This document shows positions 43,491 to 51,892 of a DNA stretch of 64,000 nucleotides, in pieces. Under the pieces are notes generated by a model, which saw nothing but the letters and a program-made list of their open reading frames with translations, made no database searches and had not been told where the DNA came from. Positions within the stretch are counted from its first letter, which is position 1; each line of letters begins with the position of its first letter. The stretch comes from an uncultured Pseudomonadota bacterium (GTDB lineage Bacteria > Myxococcota_A > Bradymonadia > Bradymonadales > Bradymonadaceae), in NCBI GenBank assembly GCA_913057905.1, contig CAJXPB010000003.1:310001-374000 (forward strand). The letters run 5' to 3'. The position numbers and the translations under genes are program-made.

Positions 43491-43502
43491 GATATCCAGC
43501 AC

Positions 43503-44831
43503 TTACGGCTCCGACCACTCGGGATACACTCGCTGGGGCTCGGACGTCGCCTGAGTGATCGACGGGGTGCCGAGCTGGCCGGAGTCCGACGCTCCCTGGC
43601 AGAAGGCGCGGCCTTTGCTGTCGGCCCAGCAGGTGAATCGGTCACCGGGCGCCACGTCGTTGGGCTCGACCACATCGTGGAGCAGGACGGGGTTGAAGTG
43701 GACCTTCGATTCGTCGTCGAAGGCGAGTTGTCCGTTGTCGCCCCAGCAGGTGACGCGCCCGGAGGCCCGCTCGGCGCAGACGTGAAACATGGCGTGCCAC
43801 AGTCGCTCGGCGTCGCCCAGACCCGGGTACTCCACGGCGGCAAACTGGCTCTCGGAGAGGGCATCGGAGCCGAAGTGGCCCTGCGAGCCGTCGCCCCAGC
43901 ACCAGACCGAGCCACCCTCTCGGATGGCGCACGTCGAATTCTGCCCGGCTGCGAGACTTCCTTCCACGAAGTTTCTAATCGCATTTCCGTTGGACTTCTG
44001 ACGTACCACACGCACTGCGACCGATTGCTCGTACCGCTCGTCGGCCATGCCCTGCTGGCCGCTGCGGTTGTCGCCCCAGCACATGACGTTATAGCCAGTC
44101 TGGCGGCTATTCGGCATCATGGCGCAGTTGTGCTTAATGCCGCTGACCACGCCGGTGGCATCCACCACATGACGACCTAACGACTTAACCTCCTTCGGAA
44201 CCCTCGTCTCCTCGTCCTTCCCCACGCCCACCTGTTTTCGGTCGTTTGCGCCCCAGCAGTGCACGCGACTGAAGTCCTCGTCGTTGGTAACCGCACAGGT
44301 GTGGAGTCCGTTGGCCGACAGGTCGGTCGCGGTCGTCACGCCCGAGACCTCGACCGGAAATGGGGAGTTCGCGAAGGAATCGTCGCCGAGCTGACCGTCG
44401 TCGTTGTTGCCCCAGCAATGCACGTTCCCGTCGGAACCGAGGGCGCACGAATGCCGCAACCCAACGGCCACGTCGGTGATGTCGTCGAGCCCGTCGACCA
44501 CCGTCGGTGCCACCGCTTCCGACGCCGTTTCGCCGTTTCCTATCTGCCCCTCGCCGTTGAACCCCCAACACACCACGTTCCCGGACCCGAGCACGCCGCA
44601 TGCGTGCGACCGACCGGCGGCCAGTTCCGTGAATGAGCATGCCGCAGCACCGTCGCAATCGTCGTCGCGGCAATCGACTTGCGTGTCGTCGTCGTTGTCG
44701 ACACCGTCGTCACACACTTCACCGCCGGCGCCGCCGCCCCCGGGCCCGCCGCTTCTCACATCTCCATTGCAACCGAATAACAGGCACATCGCAGCACCGA
44801 CCGCCAACCAACGCCAAGGCTTCATACCCAT
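43503..44831 (-). CDS. RCC1-propeller lipoprotein 2
   Basis: A 442-aa lipoprotein with lipobox LLFGC, a Gly-rich linker, and MopE-like CDDGVDNDDDTQVDC (about residues 39-60). Seven RCC1 blades follow with CWGFN, CWGNN, CWGAN, CWGDN, CWGDG, CWGDN and CQGAS, one Cys pair per blade. Closely similar to the gene at 48419 over the whole length, with the most identity in the last three blades and the C-terminal VYPEWSEP. GAAGGAG precedes the ATG. The palindromic element lies 12 bp past its stop. It is the 5' partner of a duplication that brackets the 45.0-48.2 kb block. Confidence 0.88.
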   Translation of the reverse strand: MGMKPWRWLAVGAAMCLLFGCNGDVRSGGPGGGGAGGEVCDDGVDNDDDTQVDCRDDDCDGAAACSFTELAAGRSHACGVLGSGNVVCWGFNGEGQIGNGETASEAVAPTVVDGLDDITDVAVGLRHSCALGSDGNVHCWGNNDDGQLGDDSFANSPFPVEVSGVTTATDLSANGLHTCAVTNDEDFSRVHCWGANDRKQVGVGKDEETRVPKEVKSLGRHVVDATGVVSGIKHNCAMMPNSRQTGYNVMCWGDNRSGQQGMADERYEQSVAVRVVRQKSNGNAIRNFVEGSLAAGQNSTCAIREGGSVWCWGDGSQGHFGSDALSESQFAAVEYPGLGDAERLWHAMFHVCAERASGRVTCWGDNGQLAFDDESKVHFNPVLLHDVVEPNDVAPGDRFTCWADSKGRAFCQGASDSGQLGTPSITQATSEPQRVYPEWSEP

Positions 44832-45002
44832 GGACTTGCTCCTTCAACCGCGCTGAAAGTGTGAGCGGGAGCTTAGGTGACTCAGGAGGCGAAAACCAGC
44901 GTCGGGGAGGTAGAGCGAAGGCCGGATCCGGTATCTTTACGTGATCGGACGGTAGTCTATGCTCTCCGATGCGGCGACGTCCTCAAAAGAAAGGACCAGA
45001 GG

Positions 45003-45539
45003 ATGACGAACATCCCCGACAAGATCGACTTGGGCTGCGGAGACAAAAAGCCCGACGGCTTCTATGGCGTCGATGTAATCGAGACTCCATCGGTCGATTT
45101 GGTGCAAGACTTGGACGAACCGGACTGGGACCTTCCATCTGATCACTTCAAGGTGATTCGCGCTATCGACGTCTTCGAACACCTCGAAAATCCCGTGCAA
45201 TTCATGGAGGAGGTCCACCGAATTGCGACGAGTGACGCCGAGATCACCATTCAAGGACCGCACTTCAGCAGTGGCAACTGGCATGACCCGACCCACAAGC
45301 GGTTGTTGGGCAGCCGGACCTTCGAGCATTTCACCAAGGACACGAGATTCGATTTCTACACCCAGGCCAAGTTCAGGGTCGACCGAGTCACCATTACCTT
45401 CGACTGGTCCGAAAACAGGGTCTACAAAGCCGCCGCGTCGTTTGTTGCCAATCGCTACACGCAGCTCTACGAGCGAACGTTCCTGAGGAACCTGATGCCC
45501 GCCACCAACATCACATTCCGACTGAGCCCAGAGAAGTAG
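45003..45539 (+). CDS. SAM-dependent methyltransferase (class I, small)
   Basis: A 178-aa methyltransferase. IDLGCGDKKPDGFYGVD at residues 8-24 binds SAM. VIRAIDVFEHLENPVQFMEE near 57-76 is the usual strand-4 and helix region, and GNWHDPTHKRLL near 95 is a typical active-site loop of Methyltransf_11-like proteins in polysaccharide clusters. The ATG at 45003 is favoured over the frame opening at 44877, since the fold starts here. It begins a run of three plus-strand genes (methyltransferase, glycosyltransferase, flippase). The stop is one base before the next gene's GTG. Confidence 0.85.
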   Translation: MTNIPDKIDLGCGDKKPDGFYGVDVIETPSVDLVQDLDEPDWDLPSDHFKVIRAIDVFEHLENPVQFMEEVHRIATSDAEITIQGPHFSSGNWHDPTHKRLLGSRTFEHFTKDTRFDFYTQAKFRVDRVTITFDWSENRVYKAAASFVANRYTQLYERTFLRNLMPATNITFRLSPEK

Positions 45540-45540
45540 A

Positions 45541-46716
45541 GTGAAGCAGCTGATTCTGACGACCGACTTCAAACCCAAATCCGGCGGCATCGCCGAGTAT
45601 CTCCACAGGCTCGCTCTGGAGCTGTCGAACGACGATTCCTGCCACGTATTGACCTACGGCCTGGAGCAAGGAGACCACGATCCACCGTACGACGTCACTT
45701 ATCTGAAGGGCCGTGACCGTGCGCTGGGAGAGCACTTCGGAGACTGCTTCGCGCCCTTTCGAGCCGTGAACAGCTTTTTGCACTCGTGGGGGGCAGTGCG
45801 CTTGGAGGCCACATCGATGCTGGAGGATTTTTTCGCCGACTCTTCAGCTGAAGACGTTAGAGTCTACGTCGGCGTTTGGAGTGAACAGGCCCACTTCTGG
45901 TGCCAGTGGCTGAGGCGTCGAGGGATCCCCTACTTTTTGTTCGCCCACGGGGCTGAAATCATTCGTGAAGGCGCAGGCCCACTTCAACACCAGTTCATGG
46001 AGGACTTTCGTTGCGCGGAGGCGGTATTCGCCAATAGCCAGGCGACAGCAGGTCTCGTCCGAGACTGGGTCGAGGTCGAAGATGTCCCTATTGCGCATCC
46101 GGGCGTCAGTGAGCCCGACATCTCCCAAGATGCAGAGATTGCCGACCTCGACCTGGACCTTCCAGCCGACGCGTGCCTGGTGCTGTCGCTCTGTCGACTG
46201 GTGGAACGCAAGGGAATCGCCAAGGTGCTGCGAGCCCTGAGCTCCCAAGAGCTGAGGTCCAACGACTTTCACTACGTGATCGCCGGCTCGGGCCCTCAAC
46301 TCTCACGCCTCCGAGAGCTGACCGAAGAACTCGAACTGACGGATCGCGTCGACTTTGTGGGCTTTGTCGACGAGCAGGCGAAGTGGAAGCTGTACGACCT
46401 GGCCGACCTCTTTGTGATGCCGAACTCGGAGCTCGGGGGCCAAGATTGGGAAGGCTTCGGAATCGTCTTTTTGGAGGCGGCCATCATGGGAACACCCGCA
46501 ATTGCGGGCAGAAGTGGCGGCGCCACAGAAGCCGTCGCTCACGGAGAAACAGGCTACACCGTCGACCCGAATTCTCCGACGGAACTCCAACAGAGACTTC
46601 TCGAGCTGCTCGAACATGCCGACCGGCGAGCGCAGATGGGGCGCGCGGCTCGACAGCGGGCTAAAGAGGAGTTTCGGTGGGAAGAGACCGCCCGGAAAGT
46701 GGCGGAGTACGGCTAG
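45541..46716 (+). CDS. Glycosyltransferase family 4
   Basis: A 391-aa GT-B fold transferase starting at GTG. LTTDFKPKSGGIAEYLHRLA is the N-terminal loop and FLFAHGAEIIREG near 138 the mid-strand. The C-terminal donor domain has LVLSLCRLVERKGIAKVLRA near 215, VIAGSGPQLSRL, and the E-x7-E pattern in QDWEGFGIVFLEAA near 302. The length is normal. It lies one base after the methyltransferase gene and 12 bp before the flippase. It probably adds one sugar to the repeat unit. The donor cannot be inferred. Confidence 0.9.
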   Translation: MKQLILTTDFKPKSGGIAEYLHRLALELSNDDSCHVLTYGLEQGDHDPPYDVTYLKGRDRALGEHFGDCFAPFRAVNSFLHSWGAVRLEATSMLEDFFADSSAEDVRVYVGVWSEQAHFWCQWLRRRGIPYFLFAHGAEIIREGAGPLQHQFMEDFRCAEAVFANSQATAGLVRDWVEVEDVPIAHPGVSEPDISQDAEIADLDLDLPADACLVLSLCRLVERKGIAKVLRALSSQELRSNDFHYVIAGSGPQLSRLRELTEELELTDRVDFVGFVDEQAKWKLYDLADLFVMPNSELGGQDWEGFGIVFLEAAIMGTPAIAGRSGGATEAVAHGETGYTVDPNSPTELQQRLLELLEHADRRAQMGRAARQRAKEEFRWEETARKVAEYG

Positions 46717-46728
46717 CCCAATGACGCG

Positions 46729-48216
46729 ATGACCGACTACTTCGACACTCAGGATCCGGGGGAACTCAAGGACCGATCGGTCAGCGGCACGGGTTACCAG
46801 TTTGTCGGAAAACTCGTCTCGGCGGTGGTGGGAGTCGTCGCTACGGCTGTGTTGGCCCGCGCCCTCGATCCCGAGGCTTTCGGTCTCACAGCGATGGCTT
46901 TCGCTATCGTTGGCCTGGTGGGCATCTTTAGCAATCTCTCCCTCAAAACAGCCATCGTCCAACGAAAGGAACTGCGTCGCGAACAGGTGAGTTCGGTCTT
47001 CTGGCTGAACTCGATGTTCGCTGTCCTTCTGACGGGCATCTGCATCGGACTCGCCCCGGTCGGAGCATGGTTTTACGAAGATGGACGTATCTTCGGGATC
47101 ATCGCGGTCTCCGCGATTCAGTTCATCCTGTCCGCCCTTCACGTCCCTCACCTGGCGTTGCTCGAGCGAAACCTCCTCTTTCGCAAGGTGACGATTTCCA
47201 ACGTCCTCGGAGTGGTCATCGCTCAGGGTGCCGCGATCGGCATGGCCTGGGATGGGTTCGGGTATTGGTCCCTCGTGGTCGGCCCGCTGGTGGGACAGGC
47301 CTTCACGACGATCTACCTCTGGATGGCGTGCAGTTGGCGGCCCGGCGGACTCACGATCGATGACCATGTGAAGTCTATGTTGGCCTTCGGCGCCAACCTG
47401 TCACTGTCGAGCCTCGCGTCATTCTTGAATCGGAACACCGACGACTTCCTACTCGGCCGGTGGGCCGGCGCCTCGGCACTCGGACTCTACAATCGGGCGT
47501 ACAAGATCTTCACGTACCCGATGAACTTCCTGTTTCAGCCCATGTCGTCGGTGGCGATCCCGATCCTCAGCCGAATCCAGGATAAGCCGGACACGTACCG
47601 CTCGACCTATCTGCGCATCCTTTCGCTGCTGCTGGCCGGCACGGCAGCAGCCGGGGCATTGCTAGTCGGCGCATCGGATTTCATCGTGGCGATTCTTCTC
47701 GGACCGAAATGGGCGGAAGCAGCGCCCATCTTGGCCGTGTTGGGCGTCGGAGTCATCTTCCAGCCCCTCGGAAAGACATCCAGTTGGATCTTCGTCTCGC
47801 AGAATCGAACCGACGAGGCGATGAAGTTCGCCCTCTTCATCTCCACGCCCGTGACCGTGAGCTCCTTCGTGATCGGACTCCCATGGGGCGTCATGGGTGT
47901 GGCAATCGCTTACATTACATTTGCCACGCTGGTTCGACTGCCGGCCAGCATCTGGATGACACACCGCCGCGGACCCACATCGGCCCGTCGAGTGCTGAGA
48001 CAAGCCGCGCCGTTTCTGCTCAACGCATGCATCTCGCTCGGCCTGCTCCTCGCCTTACGGCGGTTCGTTCACTTCGATTCTGCCGTAGTTGGCCTGGCGG
48101 TTTGTGGGCTCGCCACGGCCCTCACCTACGGCGCCGGCATCATAGCCTTCGAAAAAACTCGCGAAACAGCCATCGACGGCTACGAGCTGATTCGCGACCA
48201 CCTAACAGGCGAATAG
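46729..48216 (+). CDS. Lipopolysaccharide/polysaccharide flippase (Wzx, MOP superfamily)
   Basis: A 495-aa polytopic membrane protein with about 12-14 helices and the Wzx/WzxC pattern: GYQFVGKLVSAVVGVVATAVLARALDPEAFG-type opening (residues 22-52), NLSLKTAIVQRKEL near 75, RNTDDFLLGRWAGASALGLYNRAYK near 228. Members move undecaprenyl-linked repeat units across the inner membrane. No ribosome binding site is strong. It is the last of the three genes, followed by a palindromic element and a convergent RCC1 gene. It is not next to the Wzc gene but plausibly serves the same locus. Confidence 0.9.
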   Translation: MTDYFDTQDPGELKDRSVSGTGYQFVGKLVSAVVGVVATAVLARALDPEAFGLTAMAFAIVGLVGIFSNLSLKTAIVQRKELRREQVSSVFWLNSMFAVLLTGICIGLAPVGAWFYEDGRIFGIIAVSAIQFILSALHVPHLALLERNLLFRKVTISNVLGVVIAQGAAIGMAWDGFGYWSLVVGPLVGQAFTTIYLWMACSWRPGGLTIDDHVKSMLAFGANLSLSSLASFLNRNTDDFLLGRWAGASALGLYNRAYKIFTYPMNFLFQPMSSVAIPILSRIQDKPDTYRSTYLRILSLLLAGTAAAGALLVGASDFIVAILLGPKWAEAAPILAVLGVGVIFQPLGKTSSWIFVSQNRTDEAMKFALFISTPVTVSSFVIGLPWGVMGVAIAYITFATLVRLPASIWMTHRRGPTSARRVLRQAAPFLLNACISLGLLLALRRFVHFDSAVVGLAVCGLATALTYGAGIIAFEKTRETAIDGYELIRDHLTGE

Positions 48217-48314
48217 CGGTTTGCCTCGCACCGAAAGTCGCCCGCGCGGCTGCCGACTCCCCTCGGCGACCGTCTGGACCGAATCCGACTGAGCGACTCT
48301 CCAGTGGCCCGCAA

Positions 48315-48422
48315 GTGAGTGCGAGACCGGGGGTTCGTTCGAGCGCCGTCTGGACTGAAGCGAGGCGCAAGCCGAGCGGAGGGAAGCAGGCGTCGAGAAT
48401 GAACCCCCGTCGACCCACTTAC
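48315..48422. repeat. Palindromic dispersed element, long form (108 bp), copy 5
   Basis: Nearly identical to copy 4 through most of its length. The outer right arm (CCCACTTAC) is altered and overlaps the stop codon of the RCC1 gene. A truncated short-form copy precedes it near 48263-48290. Confidence 0.8.
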
Positions 48423-49735
48423 TGCGCCGACCACTGGGGATACACCCGTTGCGGCTCGGAAGTCGCCTGGGTGATCGACGGCGTGCCGAGCTGGCCGGAG
48501 TCCGACGCTCCCTGGCAGTAGGCGCGGCCTTTGCTGTCGGCCCAGCAGGTGAATCGGTCGCCGGGGGCTACGTCGTTGGGCTCGACTACGTCGTGGAGCA
48601 GGACGGGATCGTAGTGGAGCTTCGATTCGTCGTCGAAGGCGAGTTGTCCGTTGTCGCCCCAGCAGGCAATGCGTCCGGAGTCACGCTCGGCGCAGACGTG
48701 AAACAGGGCGTGCCACAGTCGCTTGGCGTCGCCCAGACCCGGGTACTCCACGGCGGCGTAGTGGGTGTCGACGAGTTCCTGGTCGCCGAAGTGGCCCTCG
48801 GTTCCGTCGCCCCAGCACCAGACCGAGCCGCCCTGGCGGATGGCACACGTCGACTTTTGTCCTGCTGCCAGACTGCCCGCCACGAAGTCCCGGATTTCGG
48901 TGCCATTGGACTTTTGGCGCACCAGACCCCGCGGAATGGATTGGACGAGCTCCTCATCACCGATGCCGTGCTGGCCGCCCAGATTGTCGCCCCAGCAAAT
49001 GACGGAATTTCCGCCCTGGGTGCCAACCGGCATCATGGCGCAATTGTGTTCGATGCCACTGGCCACGTCGGTGGCACCCACAACGTGCGGGCCTTTCGAT
49101 GCAACCTCCGCGGGCACCCTCGCCCTGTCCCCCAACTCAGCGCCCACCTGCCAGCGACGATTTGAGCCCCAGCAGTGCACGCGGCTGCTGGACTCGCTGT
49201 TGGTGACCGCGCAAGTGTGGAGACCGCCGGCTGAAAGTTCGGTCGCGCTCGTCACCCCGGAGACCTCCACGGGAAATGGCGAGCTCACAAACGAATCGTC
49301 GCCGAGCTGCCCACGTTCGTTGTTGCCCCAGCAATGGACGGTCCCGCCGGAGCCGAGGGCGCACGAGTGCCTCACGCCCACGGCCACGTCCGTCATGTCA
49401 TCGAGCCCTTCGACCACAACCGGTTCCACGGGCGCCGACGCCGATTCGCCGTTGCCGATCTGCCCCTCGCCGTTATGTCCCCAGCAGACGACGTTGCCGG
49501 ACTCCAGCACTCCGCACGCATGCGAACGCCCCGAGGCGAGTTCCGTGAACGAGCATGCAGCAGCGCCGTCGCAATCGTCGTCGCGGCAGTCGACCGCCAT
49601 ATCGTCGTCATTGTCGACACCGTCGTCACAGACTTCGCCGCCGCCCTGCGGGCCTTGCCCGCCGGTGTCACCACAACCGAAAATCAGACACGCTGCAGCA
49701 CCGACCGCCAACCAACGCCAAAAGTTCGCGCCCAT
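48419..49735 (-). CDS. RCC1-propeller lipoprotein 3
   Basis: A 438-aa lipoprotein with lipobox LIFGC, a short GGQGPQGGG linker, MopE-like CDDGVDNDDDMAVDC (about residues 35-56) and seven RCC1 blades with paired Cys as in the paralogue at 43503. The two differ mainly in blades 3-4. GAGGAG precedes the ATG. The stop codon lies inside the right arm of a 108-bp palindromic element. The near-identity of this gene and its flanking repeat with 43383-44831 indicates recent duplication or gene conversion. Confidence 0.88.
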   Translation of the reverse strand: MGANFWRWLAVGAAACLIFGCGDTGGQGPQGGGEVCDDGVDNDDDMAVDCRDDDCDGAAACSFTELASGRSHACGVLESGNVVCWGHNGEGQIGNGESASAPVEPVVVEGLDDMTDVAVGVRHSCALGSGGTVHCWGNNERGQLGDDSFVSSPFPVEVSGVTSATELSAGGLHTCAVTNSESSSRVHCWGSNRRWQVGAELGDRARVPAEVASKGPHVVGATDVASGIEHNCAMMPVGTQGGNSVICWGDNLGGQHGIGDEELVQSIPRGLVRQKSNGTEIRDFVAGSLAAGQKSTCAIRQGGSVWCWGDGTEGHFGDQELVDTHYAAVEYPGLGDAKRLWHALFHVCAERDSGRIACWGDNGQLAFDDESKLHYDPVLLHDVVEPNDVAPGDRFTCWADSKGRAYCQGASDSGQLGTPSITQATSEPQRVYPQWSAQ

Positions 49736-49824
49736 CGATCCGCTCCTCGCATCCGCTATGAAAATGGTGCCGTGAATGTAGCACGAGCCTAATAGACCTG
49801 GCCGGCGAGTGCCAGCGACGGACG

Positions 49825-49905
49825 GTGGTCGGCACCGTTCGAGGACCGTCTGGACCGAGGCGCAGTTCAGCCGAGGGAAGCAAGTCTCGAGAACGAGTCG
49901 ACCAC
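49825..49905. repeat. Palindromic dispersed element, short form, copy 6
   Basis: Outer arms GTGGTCG/CGACCAC and GTTCGAG/CTCGAGAAC. The core GACCGTCTGGACCGAGGC and AGCCGAGGGAAGCAAG match copy 1. Confidence 0.78.
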
Positions 49906-49916
49906 CAATGCGGGCG

Positions 49917-50085
49917 CTATCCGAGCTCGCTCTCGAAGCCGCGTTTCTTGAGGATGCGCTTGATGCGCTCGCGGTTGTTGGCCAGGTCGTCGCGGGTTTT
50001 GATGGGTTGGAAGCGGGCCTGGTCGCCTTCGCGGGGAACGCGCAGCACCTTGGTCTTCAGAAAGTGCGACAACTCGCCGGCGCGT
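49917..50085 (-). pseudogene. 3' fragment of UDP-sugar pyrophosphorylase gene
   Basis: About 55 codons encode GELSHFLKTKVLRVPREG and NNRERIKRILKKRGFES, nearly the same as the C terminus of the complete gene at 51893. The remaining 85 percent of the gene is missing here. Similarity at the base level is high with mostly silent changes, and the true stop codon region is preserved. It is a remnant of duplication or recombination and is not expected to be functional. Confidence 0.85.
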
Positions 50086-50109
50086 CCATCAGACAAGGTG
50101 GCTTGTAGG

Positions 50110-50949
50110 CTACTGCCGGATTCCGCGAGCAAAAAACGCCCGCGTTCTGCCGCTGAGCTCACTCCTTGGAATTTCATTTTTCAATTCATCGTAGATCGCG
50201 ACCTGAAAACTTTCGTTTTTCAAGAAATCCAGGAGACTCACATGGTCACCGTGCGAAGGATGTACCTCTATAGTTATCCACTTCACTTGGTCCAGCCAGG
50301 AGGTCGGCTCCCGTAGGACCGAGAATTCGGACCCTTCTATGTCCATCTTGATGTAGATGTCCCCCCCCCCGTAATCGGCTTCATCGAGGATATCTTGAAT
50401 GCCCTGATTGGAGACTCCATCAAACGGTGAATCACCTTCCCGCACTTCTGATACGACGCCCTCATCCCCACCGATAATGGCGTTCACGATTCGAACGCTC
50501 TCCAAACATCCATTTCGCGAAATCTGTTCCTCTAAACTGGACAAGAAGCGCTGCTGCCCCTCAACGGCGATTACCGTGGCGCCGCGAGTTGCGGCAATCG
50601 TAGAAAACACACCGTGCGTCGCTCCAAGATCCAACACCCAATCGCCCGGCCCAAACGGGATTCCCTCATCTCCGAAATAGACATCGCGCAGCAATTGCTC
50701 CCGAATGGAGCCAAACAGCTCCCCGGGAATCTCAAGGGCAGGTCCATCATAGAATTCGACAGAGTAGTTACGGCCGATCATCTCTTCGTCGGCAGCCATC
50801 AAGCTTCGTTCTTGAAGAATCCGTGGCAAGTGCATCACCACGGCAGAGGCAAACTGCACAGCAGCTCGATTATTGATCTGCTGTCGAAGCCCCGATAGGT
50901 CGCCGATGAGCTTCTTCACAGCAGTCGCAGGCGTATTTCCGTCATCCAT
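50110..50949 (-). CDS. FkbM-family methyltransferase with G10 tract
   Basis: A 279-aa methyltransferase. GDWVLDLGATHGVFSTIAA near residue 101 is the SAM site. VIAVEGQQRFLSSLEEQI follows and the FkbM hallmark YIKMDIEGSEFSVLRE is near 201. FkbM proteins O-methylate sugars or other acceptors. Codons for YGGGD near 194-198 contain ten consecutive G residues on the coding strand (50361-50370), which may slip and switch the gene off. It lies 24 bp from the truncated pyrophosphorylase fragment and upstream of it. Base composition is visibly less GC-rich than in region 1. Confidence 0.86.
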   Translation of the reverse strand: MDDGNTPATAVKKLIGDLSGLRQQINNRAAVQFASAVVMHLPRILQERSLMAADEEMIGRNYSVEFYDGPALEIPGELFGSIREQLLRDVYFGDEGIPFGPGDWVLDLGATHGVFSTIAATRGATVIAVEGQQRFLSSLEEQISRNGCLESVRIVNAIIGGDEGVVSEVREGDSPFDGVSNQGIQDILDEADYGGGDIYIKMDIEGSEFSVLREPTSWLDQVKWITIEVHPSHGDHVSLLDFLKNESFQVAIYDELKNEIPRSELSGRTRAFFARGIRQ

Positions 50950-51073
50950 TGGAAGTTCCTTCCTCCGTTTTGTCTATCCTCTCGCTTCCCGCAAGCCTCC
51001 TCGAACCGTGGGAAAACGAGGTCGACGGAAAACCGTTGGCCAAATTGCACGAGCGAAGACCTGATAAGGAGGT

Positions 51074-51811
51074 TTAGGTGCGTGGCGTACAAATGAGCTC
51101 ATCTTGTAGGTCTTCTGAGATGGGTTGGCATTCATAGCCAATCTCATCGAGCATTCGAACACAGTCACGATGAATGCTCTCTCCATGGGTAGCCAAAAAG
51201 ATCAATGGCATTGTCTCATCGATCGTCTCTCTAGCTCCACGTAGGAAGGCGCGCTCGGCTCCCTCGATGTCGACCTTCATGACCGATGGTGGCTCTATTT
51301 TCTCTTCAGCCCGAAGCACATCGAGGGATTCGGTGCGCACCAAGAGATCACCGTCGGGGGAAAGGTGTCCCATGCTCGGTGAATCATGGCGATGAAACTT
51401 CGCCCATCCAGAGACATCTGACAATGCTGCGCAGAACACATCGAAATTGGCGAGTTCGTTGATCTCAAAATGGGCCGACAGGTACTCGAGGTTGCGGGGT
51501 AGAGGTTCGAACGCATAGACGTGGCCGGATACCCCCACAGCCTTGGCGGCAAGAATTGAATAAAACCCGACGTTTGCCCCGATGTCGTAGACCGTGTCTC
51601 CTTCGGATAATTTATCAGCGAATAATTCTTGCTTCTCAGCTTCAAAGCTCCCAAGCCAGCAACCGTGAGTCGAAGCACCAACGACCCAGCTCGCTCCCTT
51701 CAACGGGCCTTGGAGGACCGGTACTCGGAGATTCTCTGGTAAGAGTCGGAGCGGCAGCCGGAGACTCCGACCGAGTACTGAATCATTCGAGATTCCCGAA
51801 AAATCGATCAT
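51074..51811 (-). CDS. FkbM-family methyltransferase
   Basis: A 245-aa methyltransferase. GDTVYDIGANVGFYSILAA near residue 71 binds SAM. VYAFEPLPRNLEYLSAHFEIN is the next strand, and MKVDIEGAERAFLRGA near 178 is the FkbM signature. The pre-domain of 60 residues is short and hydrophobic. The length is normal. It lies between the pyrophosphorylase gene and the first FkbM gene, all on the minus strand, spaced by 80-125 bp. It probably methylates a sugar of the surface polymer. The acceptor is unknown. Confidence 0.88.
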   Translation of the reverse strand: MIDFSGISNDSVLGRSLRLPLRLLPENLRVPVLQGPLKGASWVVGASTHGCWLGSFEAEKQELFADKLSEGDTVYDIGANVGFYSILAAKAVGVSGHVYAFEPLPRNLEYLSAHFEINELANFDVFCAALSDVSGWAKFHRHDSPSMGHLSPDGDLLVRTESLDVLRAEEKIEPPSVMKVDIEGAERAFLRGARETIDETMPLIFLATHGESIHRDCVRMLDEIGYECQPISEDLQDELICTPRT

Positions 51812-51892
51812 TCTGACCTGATTCCAGATTGGATGGCTGACGTGCTGTGGCGTCCCAAGAGCTTCAATTGGTCTCGGTGTTCCTTTCGGCTG

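Larger units (their letters stand above)
49736..50109. other. Intergenic region with repeat and gene fragment
   Basis: Holds the palindromic element copy 6 and a fragment of the UDP-sugar pyrophosphorylase 3' end (49917-50085), and nothing else supportable. Confidence 0.6.

Noticed and set aside
48180..48434. Small frames encoding DACFPPLG...RLASVQTALE in repeat regions
   Set aside because: The same peptide appears in every palindromic element copy on the minus strand. It reflects the repeat, not a gene, and lacks ribosome binding sites.
34400..50100. Integrated prophage or transposon
   Set aside because: No integrase, transposase, phage structural gene or target-site duplication was seen. 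The repeats fit REP-like elements better.
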